Part shown: positions 17,104-26,981 of the stretch, in pieces
Numbering within the stretch: position 1 is the stretch's first letter
Layout: each line of letters starts with the position of its first letter
Source of the DNA: an uncultured Bacillota bacterium
GTDB lineage: Bacteria > Bacillota > Clostridia > Oscillospirales > Oscillospiraceae
Direction: 5' to 3'
Length of the DNA stretch: 37,346 bases
NCBI GenBank assembly: GCA_947385365.1
Contig: CANDKT010000010.1
Coordinates: 1 to 37,346 of the forward strand
Position numbers and translations under genes: made by a program
The notes under the pieces: model-generated
Database searches by the model: none
What the model was told of the DNA's origin: nothing
The model's input: only the letters and a program-made list of their open reading frames with translations

Positions 17104-17872
17104 TCCAATCCACCTCCTCGGCGTAGAATACCGGGCCGTCCTTACAGACGTGTTTCCGGCTTCCGTCGTTCATAGCGCAGGCGCATACCAGACAAGCGCC
17201 TATGCCGCAGCCCATACGCTCTTCCATAGAGACCTGACACGGCACTCCGAACTCGGCGGCGGCTTTTGCCACGTTGCGCAGCATAGGTTTTGGGCCGCAG
17301 GCCAGGACCGCTTTGTAATTCTGGTCTTCTGCCAACTCCTGACGGACCAGCGCGTCCACAAAGCCGTGGTATCCCAGGGAGCCGTCGTCTGTAGCGATAA
17401 GCGTTTTGGCGCACTCATTCTGGAAGCGGTCCAGCAAAATTGCCTTTTCCTTGGTACGGAAGCCCAGTATAGCGGTAGATTTGCCGTTCGTGTACTGGGC
17501 GCAGCCGCGCATAGGCGGCACGCCGATACCGCCGCCGACCAAGAGGTAGCGGTGTTCTGGATTCATTTGGAACCCGTTGCCCAGCAGACCCAGGACATCC
17601 AGCGTATGCCCGACCGGACGCTGTGCCAGCCAAGCGGTACCCTCGCCCCGCACCTCAAACGCGATGGCCAGCAAATCGTCCGGCGCATTTTCTTTGCAGC
17701 TGCACACGGAGATTGGACGGCGGAGCAACAAACCATCCCCGCACTTGATATGCACGAACTGTCCTGGTGCCTTGAACGAGGTCCGCACCATGTCTCCCAC
17801 TTCCAGGACCATGTAAACTGCGTCTCCGAGCCGATTGCTTGAGACGATCCTGCACTTGCGTTCGACCTTCAT
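17096..17872 (-). CDS. pyrK: Dihydroorotate dehydrogenase, electron transfer subunit
   Basis: A 258-residue FAD and 2Fe-2S protein. The FAD-binding part shows GQFVHIKCGDGLLLRRPISV (about 37-56), the NAD-binding part VGGGIGVPPM, and the C-terminus carries the 2Fe-2S cysteines in CGIGACLVCAC plus a later Cys in HVCKDGPVF. It transfers electrons from PyrD to NAD+. The ribosome site before ATG 17872 is weak, unlike its neighbours. The gap to pyrF is 73 bp without a clear feature. It belongs to the pyrC-F-K-D unit. Confidence 0.96.
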   Translation of the reverse strand: MKVERKCRIVSSNRLGDAVYMVLEVGDMVRTSFKAPGQFVHIKCGDGLLLRRPISVCSCKENAPDDLLAIAFEVRGEGTAWLAQRPVGHTLDVLGLLGNGFQMNPEHRYLLVGGGIGVPPMRGCAQYTNGKSTAILGFRTKEKAILLDRFQNECAKTLIATDDGSLGYHGFVDALVRQELAEDQNYKAVLACGPKPMLRNVAKAAAEFGVPCQVSMEERMGCGIGACLVCACAMNDGSRKHVCKDGPVFYAEEVDWNA

Positions 17873-17945
17873 CTGTTCTCACACTTTCTTGTTTTACTAT
17901 TTGGGGAGCGCACACATTCCCGTAGCCGCGCCCGCGGGCGTTGTC

Positions 17946-18869
17946 CTAGACGATGGTGACGAACTTTTGGATATCGTCCCGCATAGTGATCGCGGCGTGC
18001 CGGGCGGCGTCGGCGAAATCGAGGCCATCCCTGCGGGTTTTCTGCCAGGCGCACATGATACCGCGGGAGGAATTGACGATAGCGCCGTGTCCGTACTTAT
18101 CGAAGGCGAACTGCACATCCTCAGCGGTACCGCCTTGCGCGCCGTATCCGGGCACGAGGAAGAAAGTTTTCTGCAGACGTTTCCGCAGCGCGCGGATATC
18201 GGAAGGATACGTTGCGCCGGTCACGGCTCCGGCGATAGAGTAGCCGTACTTTCCCTCGGTACCGGCGGCGATGCGTTCGTTGAGGTCGCCCATGATCTGG
18301 TAAACGAGCCGTTCTCCAGCGACGATGTCCTGTAGCTCTCCGGAACCTGGGTTGGAGGTTTTCACCAGGACGAAGACGCATTTATTTTCGATCCGAGCGG
18401 CGTCCAGGAAGGGTTTGATGGAATCGGAGCCCATGTAGCCGCTGAGGGTGACGCAGTCCGCGTCGAAGGCTTTGAAGGTCTCGCCGTTGATTTTGGTACC
18501 GGATAACCAGCCTTCGGCGTAAGCGGATGCGGTAGAGCCGATATCGCCGCGTTTGATGTCGGCGATGACGAACAGCCCTTTGGTTTTGGCGTACTGGATG
18601 GTACGTTCGAGGACTTCCATCCCCTGCCAGCCCAAATTTTCGTAGTAAGCCGCCTGTGGTTTCACTGCGGGTACGATATCGCACAGCGCGTCGATGAGTC
18701 CGACGTTGAACTGCCAGATTGCTTCAGCCGCGCCCTTCCGGCCGGGGCCGAACTCCGCGAAAGCCTTCTCACGGATATGAGCTGGGACGTACTCGATACG
18801 GGCGTCCAGACCGGCTACGGTAGGATTTTTCATGGCGCGGATCTTATCCTGCAAAACATCGAAAGACAT
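17946..18869 (-). CDS. pyrF: Orotidine 5'-phosphate decarboxylase
   Basis: A 307-residue enzyme converting OMP to UMP, the last step of UMP synthesis. The active site motif is DIKRGD (Asp104, Lys106, Asp109). It belongs to the longer OMP decarboxylase type 2 subfamily (about 270-310 residues), recognised by VAGLDARIEYVP at the N-terminus and VPGYGAQGG near 250. ATG 18869 has AAAAGGAGG upstream. It lies 35 bp after pyrC and is followed by pyrK. Confidence 0.96.
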   Translation of the reverse strand: MSFDVLQDKIRAMKNPTVAGLDARIEYVPAHIREKAFAEFGPGRKGAAEAIWQFNVGLIDALCDIVPAVKPQAAYYENLGWQGMEVLERTIQYAKTKGLFVIADIKRGDIGSTASAYAEGWLSGTKINGETFKAFDADCVTLSGYMGSDSIKPFLDAARIENKCVFVLVKTSNPGSGELQDIVAGERLVYQIMGDLNERIAAGTEGKYGYSIAGAVTGATYPSDIRALRKRLQKTFFLVPGYGAQGGTAEDVQFAFDKYGHGAIVNSSRGIMCAWQKTRRDGLDFADAARHAAITMRDDIQKFVTIV

Positions 18870-18904
18870 AGGTGCCTCCTTTTCAGTGAGAAAGACTCAA
18901 AGGG

Positions 18905-20188
18905 TTATTGTTTTGTGTCCTGGTAGATGATCTGGCCGTGGACGATGGTGTATTTCACGCGGCCTTTGACGGTCCGTCCGGTGAAGGGAGTGTTACGCGC
19001 TTTCGAGGCGAAGAGCAACGGGTCGACGACCCATTCCTCGTCGGGGTCGAAGATGGTTAAGTCGGCGTCCACGCCCATAGACATACGGCCTTTGGCTATG
19101 TGGAGGATATCGGCGGGGTTTGCGGTCATGCGGCGGATGATGGCGGGCAGTTCCATTTTTTTGGTGTGGTAGAGTGCGGTGAGTGTGACGGCAAGGCTGG
19201 TTTCCAGTCCGATCATACCGCTGAGTGCGCGGGAGAGGGGGCGGGTTTTTTCGTCCACGGAGTGTGGTGCGTGGTCGGTTGCGATGACGTCGATGGTTCC
19301 GTCTTTCAGGCCGGAGATGATACCAGTGACGTCTTTTTTGGTGCGCAGGGGCGGGTTCACACGGGCCATAGGCCCGCGGGCCAGCACTTCGTCTTCGGTG
19401 AGGCTGAAGTACTGGGGGCAGGTCTCGCAGGAGATCGGCACGCCTTTTTTCTTCATTTTCCGAATGATATCGACGCTGCGGGCGGAGGAGACGTGGCAGA
19501 TATGGACGTGCGCGCCGGTTTCCTCGGCCAGCATAGCGTCCCGCATGACCATGATCTCTTCTGCGATAGCGGGCCGGCCTTCCAGCCACAGCTGGCGGGA
19601 GACGCTGCCCTCGTTCACGGCCCGGCCCGCGACCATAGACGTATCCTCACAGTGGGACAAGATGGGCAGTTTCTGCCGCCGCGCTCGGATGAGGGCGTCC
19701 CGCATCAAGTTTGCGCTGTCGACGTTGTTTCCGTCGTCGGACAAGGCGATTGCGCCCGCTTTTTTCAACGCTTCGGCGTCGGTCAATTCCTTTCCCTTCA
19801 AGCCCATAGACACGGCCGCCACCGGGTAGACCTGCACGCCGCAGCCCTGTTCGGCGCGCTGACGGATATAAGCCACCCGTTCTGGGGTATCGGTCACAGG
19901 GTTTGTGTTGGCCATGCAAGCCAAGGAAGTGATGCCGCCTCTGGCGGCGGCGGCGCAGCCGGTGAGGATATCCTCTTTGTAGGTCTGGCCGGGGTCCCGC
20001 AGGTGGACGTGCATATCCACCAGGCCGGGGCAGACTGCCAGACCTGCCGCGTTGATGGTCTGGTCTGCTTGGAGCGTGATCCCGCGCTCCAACAGGGAGA
20101 TCTTCCCGTCCTCCACCAGGATGTCCTGGAGCAGGACCGTGCCGGTGACGGGATGGACCACCCGGCCGTTCTGTATCAGCAGTTTCAT
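18905..20188 (-). CDS. pyrC: Dihydroorotase
   Basis: A 427-residue amidohydrolase that cyclises carbamoyl-aspartate to dihydroorotate. Zinc ligands are visible: His60 and His62 in DMHVHLRDPG, further His in HCED and HICHVSSARS, and Asp in ATDHAPH. The SHCEDTSMV and IDVIATDHAP motifs fit the type I (B. subtilis-like) dihydroorotase. ATG 20188 has GGAGGG nearby. A short out-of-frame ATG ATA CCA TGA overlaps the start. It is the first gene of the pyrimidine operon and has its own promoter. Confidence 0.96.
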   Translation of the reverse strand: MKLLIQNGRVVHPVTGTVLLQDILVEDGKISLLERGITLQADQTINAAGLAVCPGLVDMHVHLRDPGQTYKEDILTGCAAAARGGITSLACMANTNPVTDTPERVAYIRQRAEQGCGVQVYPVAAVSMGLKGKELTDAEALKKAGAIALSDDGNNVDSANLMRDALIRARRQKLPILSHCEDTSMVAGRAVNEGSVSRQLWLEGRPAIAEEIMVMRDAMLAEETGAHVHICHVSSARSVDIIRKMKKKGVPISCETCPQYFSLTEDEVLARGPMARVNPPLRTKKDVTGIISGLKDGTIDVIATDHAPHSVDEKTRPLSRALSGMIGLETSLAVTLTALYHTKKMELPAIIRRMTANPADILHIAKGRMSMGVDADLTIFDPDEEWVVDPLLFASKARNTPFTGRTVKGRVKYTIVHGQIIYQDTKQ

Positions 20189-20228
20189 GGTATCATTTAT
20201 CCCTCCGGAAATTCGTATCGTAGCCGCT

Positions 20229-20299
20229 CCGGTGCGTCAGGCGAAGGGCCTGACTCCGGTGTCAAGATAAATTATAGCGGAATTTGCAAGATTTAGCAA
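20229..20299 (-). promoter_or_regulatory. pyr operon promoter with 5'-leader hairpin
   Basis: On the - strand, TTGCTA (20299-20294), a 17-bp spacer and TATAAT (20276-20271). The transcript would start near 20264 and almost at once form a hairpin, GTCAGG / CCTGAC with a 7-nt loop, extended by CCGG / CCGG (20259-20229). No PyrR-type binding motif (as in B. subtilis attenuators) and no T run are seen, so a classical PyrR attenuator is not supported. The hairpin's role is unknown. Confidence 0.65.
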
Positions 20300-20368
20300 C
20301 GGATTTTTTCCAAACTTCGGGAAGAATAAATACCGCGCGAAGCACCGCGCGAAAGGAGCCGAGGAACT

Positions 20369-20551
20369 ATGACAGAACGTTGTTGTAACAGCGGGCGGTT
20401 TGCACTGGGCATGGCCGCGGGCATGGCGGCGGGGACAGCCTTAGGCATGGCGCTTGCGCCGTCGCACCGACAGATCCGGCGTGCCGCGCAGAAAGCGGCC
20501 AGACGGGTCAACGAAGCGGTGGAGAACCTCGCGGAAGCGATGGATATGTGA
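20369..20551 (+). CDS. Small Gly/Ala-rich probable membrane protein
   Basis: A 60-residue protein with AAAGGAG upstream. Residues 11-30 form one hydrophobic Gly/Ala/Met segment (FALGMAAGMAAGTALGMALA) with GxxxG spacing, typical of helix packing; residues 31-60 are an amphipathic basic then acidic helix (RRAAQKAARRVNEAVENLAEAM). This resembles YtxH-like small membrane proteins, but I would not assign the family. Two copies of CCGCGCG flank the upstream region (about 20332-20352). It is divergent from pyrC and has no partner gene. Confidence 0.6.
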   Translation: MTERCCNSGRFALGMAAGMAAGTALGMALAPSHRQIRRAAQKAARRVNEAVENLAEAMDM

Positions 20552-20885
20552 CCAGAAACTCCGGCCTCTGGCGTTGAGCTGGGGGCCGGGGTCCCGCTTA
20601 GGCGGACATACGTCTCTGCTGCGGACGCGTTTTGCAGGACACTGGCACAAAAAATTCATTTCAGGCGTTGAAACATTATCTAACTTTGCCAGTTGACGGG
20701 GGCGTTTCGCTATGCTACTATTTTCCTATCGCAAGGGCAAAGACGTCCTGCCGCGAAAGGCGGCGGGCGTTTTTGTCCTTTTTTCGTCTTTTTCTAAGGG
20801 AACGGGCGGGAAACGCGGCATTTTCGTGAGGGTTCAACGGGTTCGCTCGTTTGAGGCGCACGGGACAGAAAGGGAGCGAGATCTT
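20552..20885 (+). promoter_or_regulatory. Leader and promoter region of gltB
   Basis: A promoter with TTGACG at 20693-20698, a 17-bp spacer and TACTAT at 20716-20721, with TG extension. It leaves a leader of about 160 nt before gltB. The leader holds a GC-rich stretch (about 20750-20773) followed by TTTTT, which could form a weak stem, and a T-rich run to 20800: a possible attenuator. An inverted pair ACTGGCA (20641-20647) and TGCCAGT (20687-20693) flanks the -35. The rest of the stretch shows no gene. Confidence 0.5.
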
Positions 20886-23800
20886 ATGGCGCAGCAAGTT
20901 GGCACGACCGTCTTTGGTCCGCGGCAGCCGGAACATGACGCCTGCGGCATTGGGGCCGTCGTGAGCATCCGGGGGGTCAAGACGTACCAGACCGTGGACA
21001 ACGCGTTAAAAATTGTAGAGAAGCTGGAGCATCGTGCGGGGAAGGACGCCGCTGGGGAAACGGGGGATGGTGTAGGGCTGATGCTCCAGATCCCCCACAA
21101 GCTGATGACCAAAGCGGCGGCGGCGGAAGGGATTTCCCTGGGCGAAGAGCGGGATTACGGGGTAGGGATGCTTTTCCTGCCCTCGGACGGTCTGAAACGG
21201 GCGCAGGCGAAAAAGATGCTGGAGATCATTGTGGCGAAGGAGGGGATGGAGTTTTTAGGTTGGCGGGACGTGCCGGTCGATCCTGAGATTCTGGGCCAAA
21301 AGGCGCGTGATTGTATGCCTTGTATTTGTCAGTGTTTCGTCCGGCGTCCCGAGTCGTGCGCCAGGGGGCTGGAATTTGAACGGAAACTTTACGTTGCGCG
21401 CCGGGTTTTTGAACGTTCCGATCCGAACACTTACGTTCCCTCTTTTTCCAGCCGGACCATTGTCTACAAGGGGATGTTTCTGGTGGGTCAGCTGCGCCGG
21501 TTCTACGCGGATTTGACCGACCCGGACTGTGAATCTGCGATTGCGCTGGTCCACTCCCGGTTTTCCACCAACACCACCCCGAGATGGGAGCGCGCGCACC
21601 CGAACCGTTACATTCTCCACAACGGGGAGATCAACACCATCCGGGGCAACGTGGACCGTATGCTGGCCCGGGAGGAGACGATGTCTTCTTCGGTTCTGGA
21701 CAGCGAGATGGACAAGCTGCTCCCGGTCGTGGATCAGAGCGGTTCCGATTCTGCCATGCTGGACAACGTGCTGGAATTTCTGGTTATGAACGGCGTGGAT
21801 CTGCCGCAGGCTGTGATGATGACCATCCCGGAACCCTGGTCCGGGGACGCGCAAATGAGCCGGGAGAAGCGTGATTTTTACCACTATTACGCGACGATTA
21901 TGGAACCTTGGGATGGTCCTGCCGCGATTGTCTTCTCGGACGGCGATGTGGTAGGCGCGGTGCTGGACCGCAACGGACTGCGGCCATGCCGGTGGTACGT
22001 CACGGAGGACGGGTACTTGATTCTGGCGTCTGAAGTAGGTGTTCTGGACGTGCCGCCGGAGAAGATTGTGAAGAAGTCCCGTCTTCAACCGGGCCGGATG
22101 CTTTTGGTGGACACGGTGGGGCGTCGGCTGGTGGAAGACGAGGCAATCAAAGAAAGGTACGCCCGCCAGCAGCCCTACGGCGAATGGTTGGATACGAACC
22201 TGCTCCAGCTGGAGAGTCTGCCCATTCCGAACCGTCAGGTAGAAAAATACCCTCAGCGTCAGCGGGACCGTTTATACAAAGCCTTCGGCTACACCTACGA
22301 GGAGGTCAAGGACTCCATTCTGCCGATGGCCCGCACGGGGGCGGAACCTGCGGCGGCTATGGGGGCGGACATACCCTTAGCCGTGCTGGACGAGGTCCAC
22401 CAGCCTCTGTTCCACTACTTCAAGCAGCTTTTCGCGCAGGTGACGAACCCGCCGATTGACGCCATCCGGGAGGAGATTGTCACGGACACCTCCGTTTATG
22501 TAGGCACTGGCGGAAACCTGCTCCAGGAAAAGGCCAAAAACTGCGCGTTGCTCCAGCTGCCCTCCCCCATTCTCAGCAGCGTCGATTTGATGAAGATCCG
22601 CTACATGGACCGGCCCGGATTCAAAGTTGAGACCATCTCCATGTTGTACTACAAAGGCAGTCCGTTGGAAAACGCGGTGGAGCAGCTCTTCGTAGCGGCT
22701 GACCGCGCTTACCGGCGGGGTGCGAACGTTCTGATTCTGTCGGACCGCGGCGTGGACGAGAACCATATGGCGATCCCGTCGCTGCTGGCGGTCTCCGCGC
22801 TCCAGAAGCACCTTGTGCGGACGAAGAAACGCACAGCGGTTTCCCTGATTCTGGAGAGCGGCGAGCCGCGGGACGTACACCACTTTGCGGCTCTGCTGGG
22901 CTACGGCGCGACGGCCATCAATCCCTACCTGGCGCAGGAGTGTGTGGAGGAGCTGATCTCCATTGGGATGCTGGACAAGGACCCTGGCGTCGCCATTGAG
23001 GCATACAACCGGGCTGTTTTGCACGGTATCGTCAAGATTGCATCCAAGATGGGGATCTCCACCATCCAGTCCTACCAATCCGCGCAGATTTTCGAGTGTG
23101 TAGGCATCCGTCAGGATGTGGTGGACCGTTACTTCACCAACACGGTCAGCCGCGTTGGCGGTATTGGCTTGACTGAGATTGGCGAGGGCGTCATGTGGAA
23201 CCACAACCAGGCCTTTGATCCGCTGGACCTGGGCTGTGACGCGACGCTCAACTCTCTGGGGGCGCATAAACTCCGTTCCGCGCCTGGGAGCGAGGACCAT
23301 ATGTACAGTCCGAAGACGATTCTCCTGCTTCAGAAAGCCGCTCGGGAGGGCAGTTACGAGACGTTCAAGGAGTACTCCGCTCTGGTGGACCAAGCGGACC
23401 GGCCTCATACGTTGCGGGGGCTGATGGACTTCCGTTTTGACGCGCAAGGCGGTATTCCGCTGGACGAGGTGGAGCCTGTGGAATCCATTGTCAAACGGTT
23501 CAAGACGGGCGCGATGAGCTACGGGGCGATTTCCCAGGAGGCCCACGAGTGCATGGCGATTGCGATGAACCGCATTGGCGGGATGTCGAACTGCGGCGAG
23601 GGCGGCGAAGACCCGGAACGTTTTGGCACGGAGCGCAATTCTGCGGTCAAGCAAGTGGCTTCCGGACGTTTTGGCGTCACCAGCGCGTATCTGAACAGCG
23701 GGGAAGAGATTCAGATCAAGATGGCGCAGGGCGCGAAACCGGGGGAAGGCGGGCAACTGCCGGGCAAGAAAATCTACCCTTGGGTAGCCAAGGCCCGCTA

Positions 23801-25415
23801 TTCCACGCCCGGGGTTGGTTTAATTTCCCCGCCCCCGCACCATGACATCTACTCCATTGAAGACCTGGCGCAGCTCATCTACGATCTCAAAAACGCCAAC
23901 CATCACGCGCGTATCAGCGTAAAGCTGTGTTCGGAGTTCGGCGTAGGCACCGTTTCGGCTGGCGTGGCGAAAGCCGGTGCGCAAGTGGTTTTGATCTGCG
24001 GCCACGACGGCGGCACTGGTTCCGCGCCCAGAAACTCGATCTATGGGGCTGGTCTGCCTTGGGAACTGGGGGTCGCGGAAGCGCATCGGACCTTGATGGA
24101 AAACGGACTGCGGGGGCGTATTGCGATTGAGGCGGACAGCAAGCTGATGACGGGTCGGGATGTAGCCATTGCCTGTATGTTGGGCGCGGAGGAGTTCAGT
24201 TTTGCCACCGCGCCGCTGGTCACGATGGGCTGTTGTATGATGCGCGCCTGTAACCTGGACACCTGCCCTGCTGGTATTGCCACTCAAAACCCGAAACTCC
24301 GGGCGCGTTTTGCCGGAAAACCGGAGTACGTCATCAACTTCATGTACTTCGTGGCGCAGGAGCTGCGGGAGTACATGGCCCGTTTAGGTGTGCCGACTGT
24401 GGAGCAGCTCATTGGGCGCAGTGATCTGCTGCGGGTCCGGGAAGGGCTGTCCGCGGGCCGGGCGCGGACTTTGGACCTTAGCGTTCTGCTGGGCCCCGTT
24501 CCCGAGGGCGGGGACACCCACTTCGATCCCCGAAAGGTTTTCGACTTCCACTTGGAGAAGACTTTGGACGTGCGTGTGCTGATGGAGAAGCTGGGCAAGA
24601 GCCTGCGCGGCAGGAAGAGCGGCTCGCTGGATGTACAGATTTCCTCCACGGACCGGGCGTTCGGCACGCTGTTCGGTTCGGAGATCACCCGTATCTGCGG
24701 CAGCTCGCTCCCGGAGGACAGCTACGTCATCACCTGTCATGGCGGCGCGGGGCAATCTTTCGGGGCGTTCATTCCGAACGGTCTGACGCTCAAGCTGGAA
24801 GGCGATTGCAACGATGGGTTTGGCAAGGGTCTGTCCGGCGGCAAGCTCATCCTCTACCCGCCCAGAAACAGCCGTTTCCAAGCTGGGGAGAACGTCATTG
24901 TGGGCAACGTGGCGCTGTACGGTGCCACCTCTGGCAAAGCGTTCATCTGCGGCATGGCGGGGGAACGTTTTTGCGTGCGCAATTCCGGCGCGTTGGCCGT
25001 GGTGGAGGGCGTGGGCGACCACGGCTGTGAGTACATGACCGGCGGGCGAGTTGTGGTACTTGGTCCGACCGGGCGCAACTTCGCGGCAGGGATGTCCGGC
25101 GGCATCGCCTACGTTCTGGACGAGGACCACAGTCTCTACCTACGTCTGAACAAAGGCCAGGTCACGTTGGAGGAGCTGAGCAAGGAGGATGACATCCGCG
25201 AGTTGCGAGAGCTGATCGCCGCTCATGCGGAGGCGACGGGTTCGGTCCGGGCGAAAGCCATTCTGTCGGATTTCCGGTCCTACATCCCGCATTTCAAGAA
25301 GATCCTGCCGCGGGACTACGACCGCATGGTGCAGGCCATCACGCGGCTGGAGCGGGAGGGCAAGACGCGGGAAGAGGCGGAGATTGAGGCGTATTACGCC
25401 AACACAAAGGTTTAA
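20886..25415 (+). CDS. gltB: Glutamate synthase large subunit
   Basis: A 1509-residue enzyme that transfers the amide of glutamine to 2-oxoglutarate. The N-terminal class II glutamine amidotransferase domain has its nucleophile at Cys20 in HDACGIG; the usual short propeptide before Cys fits ATG 20886 (AAAGGGAG upstream). Later parts show the FMN-binding synthase domain (GGEDPERFGTERNS, HDGGTGSAPRNS) and the 3Fe-4S cysteines in CCMMRACNLDTCPAGIATQ. The C-terminal GXGXG beta-helix domain contains repeated Gly motifs (GGAGQSFGAF, GATSGKAFICG). A longer start at 20712 would put the start inside the promoter. gltD follows 14 bp downstream. Confidence 0.97.
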   Translation: MAQQVGTTVFGPRQPEHDACGIGAVVSIRGVKTYQTVDNALKIVEKLEHRAGKDAAGETGDGVGLMLQIPHKLMTKAAAAEGISLGEERDYGVGMLFLPSDGLKRAQAKKMLEIIVAKEGMEFLGWRDVPVDPEILGQKARDCMPCICQCFVRRPESCARGLEFERKLYVARRVFERSDPNTYVPSFSSRTIVYKGMFLVGQLRRFYADLTDPDCESAIALVHSRFSTNTTPRWERAHPNRYILHNGEINTIRGNVDRMLAREETMSSSVLDSEMDKLLPVVDQSGSDSAMLDNVLEFLVMNGVDLPQAVMMTIPEPWSGDAQMSREKRDFYHYYATIMEPWDGPAAIVFSDGDVVGAVLDRNGLRPCRWYVTEDGYLILASEVGVLDVPPEKIVKKSRLQPGRMLLVDTVGRRLVEDEAIKERYARQQPYGEWLDTNLLQLESLPIPNRQVEKYPQRQRDRLYKAFGYTYEEVKDSILPMARTGAEPAAAMGADIPLAVLDEVHQPLFHYFKQLFAQVTNPPIDAIREEIVTDTSVYVGTGGNLLQEKAKNCALLQLPSPILSSVDLMKIRYMDRPGFKVETISMLYYKGSPLENAVEQLFVAADRAYRRGANVLILSDRGVDENHMAIPSLLAVSALQKHLVRTKKRTAVSLILESGEPRDVHHFAALLGYGATAINPYLAQECVEELISIGMLDKDPGVAIEAYNRAVLHGIVKIASKMGISTIQSYQSAQIFECVGIRQDVVDRYFTNTVSRVGGIGLTEIGEGVMWNHNQAFDPLDLGCDATLNSLGAHKLRSAPGSEDHMYSPKTILLLQKAAREGSYETFKEYSALVDQADRPHTLRGLMDFRFDAQGGIPLDEVEPVESIVKRFKTGAMSYGAISQEAHECMAIAMNRIGGMSNCGEGGEDPERFGTERNSAVKQVASGRFGVTSAYLNSGEEIQIKMAQGAKPGEGGQLPGKKIYPWVAKARYSTPGVGLISPPPHHDIYSIEDLAQLIYDLKNANHHARISVKLCSEFGVGTVSAGVAKAGAQVVLICGHDGGTGSAPRNSIYGAGLPWELGVAEAHRTLMENGLRGRIAIEADSKLMTGRDVAIACMLGAEEFSFATAPLVTMGCCMMRACNLDTCPAGIATQNPKLRARFAGKPEYVINFMYFVAQELREYMARLGVPTVEQLIGRSDLLRVREGLSAGRARTLDLSVLLGPVPEGGDTHFDPRKVFDFHLEKTLDVRVLMEKLGKSLRGRKSGSLDVQISSTDRAFGTLFGSEITRICGSSLPEDSYVITCHGGAGQSFGAFIPNGLTLKLEGDCNDGFGKGLSGGKLILYPPRNSRFQAGENVIVGNVALYGATSGKAFICGMAGERFCVRNSGALAVVEGVGDHGCEYMTGGRVVVLGPTGRNFAAGMSGGIAYVLDEDHSLYLRLNKGQVTLEELSKEDDIRELRELIAAHAEATGSVRAKAILSDFRSYIPHFKKILPRDYDRMVQAITRLEREGKTREEAEIEAYYANTKV

Positions 25416-25429
25416 GGGAGGGCGGAGCT

Positions 25430-26824
25430 ATGGGAAAACCGACTGGATTTATGGAATATGCGCGGCGGGACACCGAGCCGCGTCCGGCGGAGCAGCGCGT
25501 TCTGGACTGGGAGGAATTTCACGGCAGTCTGCCTGAGGAGATCCGTGCGGAACAGGGGGCGCGCTGCATGAGCTGCGGCGTACCCTTCTGCCAGGCGGGG
25601 ATTGTCTGGGAGGGCAAAGCATTTGGGTGTCCTCTGCACAATCTGATTCCGGAATGGAACGATATGATTCTGTCCGGGAACTGGGGTCACGCGCTTTCCC
25701 GGCTGTTGAAGACCAATAACTTCCCGGAATTTACGGGGCGGGTTTGTCCTGCGCCCTGCGAGGACGCGTGTCTGTGCGGGATGTACGAGAGCGCCGTCAC
25801 CATCCGGGACAATGAGCTGTCCGTTATTGAGAACGCCTTTCAACAGGGCCGTATGCGTCCCAGACAAATCGCCCAGCGTTCCGGTAAAAAAGTAGCTGTT
25901 GTCGGCTCCGGCCCGGCGGGTCTGGCCGTGGCGGACCAGCTCAACCACCGCGGCCACGCTGTCACCGTCTACGAGCGGGAGGAGCGGCCCGGCGGGTTGC
26001 TGACCTACGGCATCCCCAACATGAAATTGCCGAAATCCATCGTGGAACGGCGGGTCCGGCTCATGGAGGAGGAGGGCATCGTCTTCCGCACCGGCGTGGA
26101 CGTCTCCGGAGAGGAAATCGCCCAACAGCTGCTTCAGGAGTATGACGCCGTCGTGTTGTGCTGCGGCGCGGAAAAGCCCCGAGCTTTAGACCTGGACCTG
26201 AAAGGCGGCGCGGACACCTGTTGGGGAGTCCAGTTCCTGAAAGCGGCCATCCAACGCCAGCAGTTCGGGTTGGAGGGCGGCGTGTCTTCCGCGCGGGACA
26301 AGGATGTGGTCATCGTCGGCACCGGCGATACGGCGAGCGATTGCGTAGCGACCGCGCTCCGTCAAGGCTGTCGTTCTGTCACGCAGTTGGTTCGCCGGGG
26401 CCGGGCGGATTATCTGGACAAGAACGGTGCGCTTCCGGTGGACTACGCTCAGGAAGAAGCGTTTGCGGTCTTCGGCCACGATCCCAGACGCTTTGGGGTT
26501 CAGGTCCAGGAGCTGCTCCGCGGGGAGGGCGGTTCTCTCGACGCTCTTGTGACCACGGACGGCGACACCATTCCTTGCGGTCTGCTCATCGCGGCCACTG
26601 GTGCGGCGGGCTGTGAGGACGCCGTGTGCCGTGCTTTCGGGGTGGAAGTTGACCGGACCGTTCTGACGCGGAGCGGGACTTACCAGACCAACGTGGAGAA
26701 GGTTTTCACTGCGGGCGATATGCGTCGGGGCCAGTCACTGGTGGTCTGGGCCATTGCGGAGGGCCGCGCCGCTGCCGCGGACGTAGACCGCTATCTGACG
26801 GGGTACACCAATCTTCTTGGCTGA
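25430..26824 (+). CDS. gltD: Glutamate synthase small subunit
   Basis: A 464-residue FAD/NAD(P)H flavoprotein that supplies electrons to GltB. The N-terminus has the Fe-S cysteine motifs [10 protein letters not shown] and CPAPCEDAC; the first Rossmann motif is [15 protein letters not shown], then [15 protein letters not shown], and the second nucleotide-binding motif [12 protein letters not shown]. The length is typical. GGGAGGGCGGAG precedes the ATG, 14 bp after gltB. A strong terminator follows. Confidence 0.97.
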   Translation: MGKPTGFMEYARRDTEPRPAEQRVLDWEEFHGSLPEEIRAEQGARCMSCGVPFCQAGIVWEGKAFGCPLHNLIPEWNDMILSGNWGHALSRLLKTNNFPEFTGRVCPAPCEDACLCGMYESAVTIRDNELSVIENAFQQGRMRPRQIAQRSGKKVAVVGSGPAGLAVADQLNHRGHAVTVYEREERPGGLLTYGIPNMKLPKSIVERRVRLMEEEGIVFRTGVDVSGEEIAQQLLQEYDAVVLCCGAEKPRALDLDLKGGADTCWGVQFLKAAIQRQQFGLEGGVSSARDKDVVIVGTGDTASDCVATALRQGCRSVTQLVRRGRADYLDKNGALPVDYAQEEAFAVFGHDPRRFGVQVQELLRGEGGSLDALVTTDGDTIPCGLLIAATGAAGCEDAVCRAFGVEVDRTVLTRSGTYQTNVEKVFTAGDMRRGQSLVVWAIAEGRAAAADVDRYLTGYTNLLG

Positions 26825-26832
26825 CAGCGGGG

Positions 26833-26861
26833 CTGGAGCGGAAACGCTCCAGTCTTTTTTT
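26833..26861 (+). terminator. Strong intrinsic terminator after gltD
   Basis: Perfect 8-bp stem CTGGAGCG / CGCTCCAG with a GAAA tetraloop, followed by TCTTTTTTT. Confidence 0.95.
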
Positions 26862-26981
26862 GCGGAAGCGGGGGAATCGCGGTTTCATTTGCAGATTTTT
26901 CCGGATTTTCCGTAGGGAAAGACGCGCATACTAGCGTGCGGATGGGATGTTCATTTGATTTGATAAGCGGAGGAGATACCG

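Noticed and set aside
19100..20296. A 398-residue + strand open frame opposite pyrC
   Set aside because: Antisense shadow of pyrC, lacking a start signal and family similarity.
22377..23756. A 459-residue - strand open frame inside gltB
   Set aside because: Antisense shadow in a GC-rich gene; no start signals and Arg/His-rich composition.
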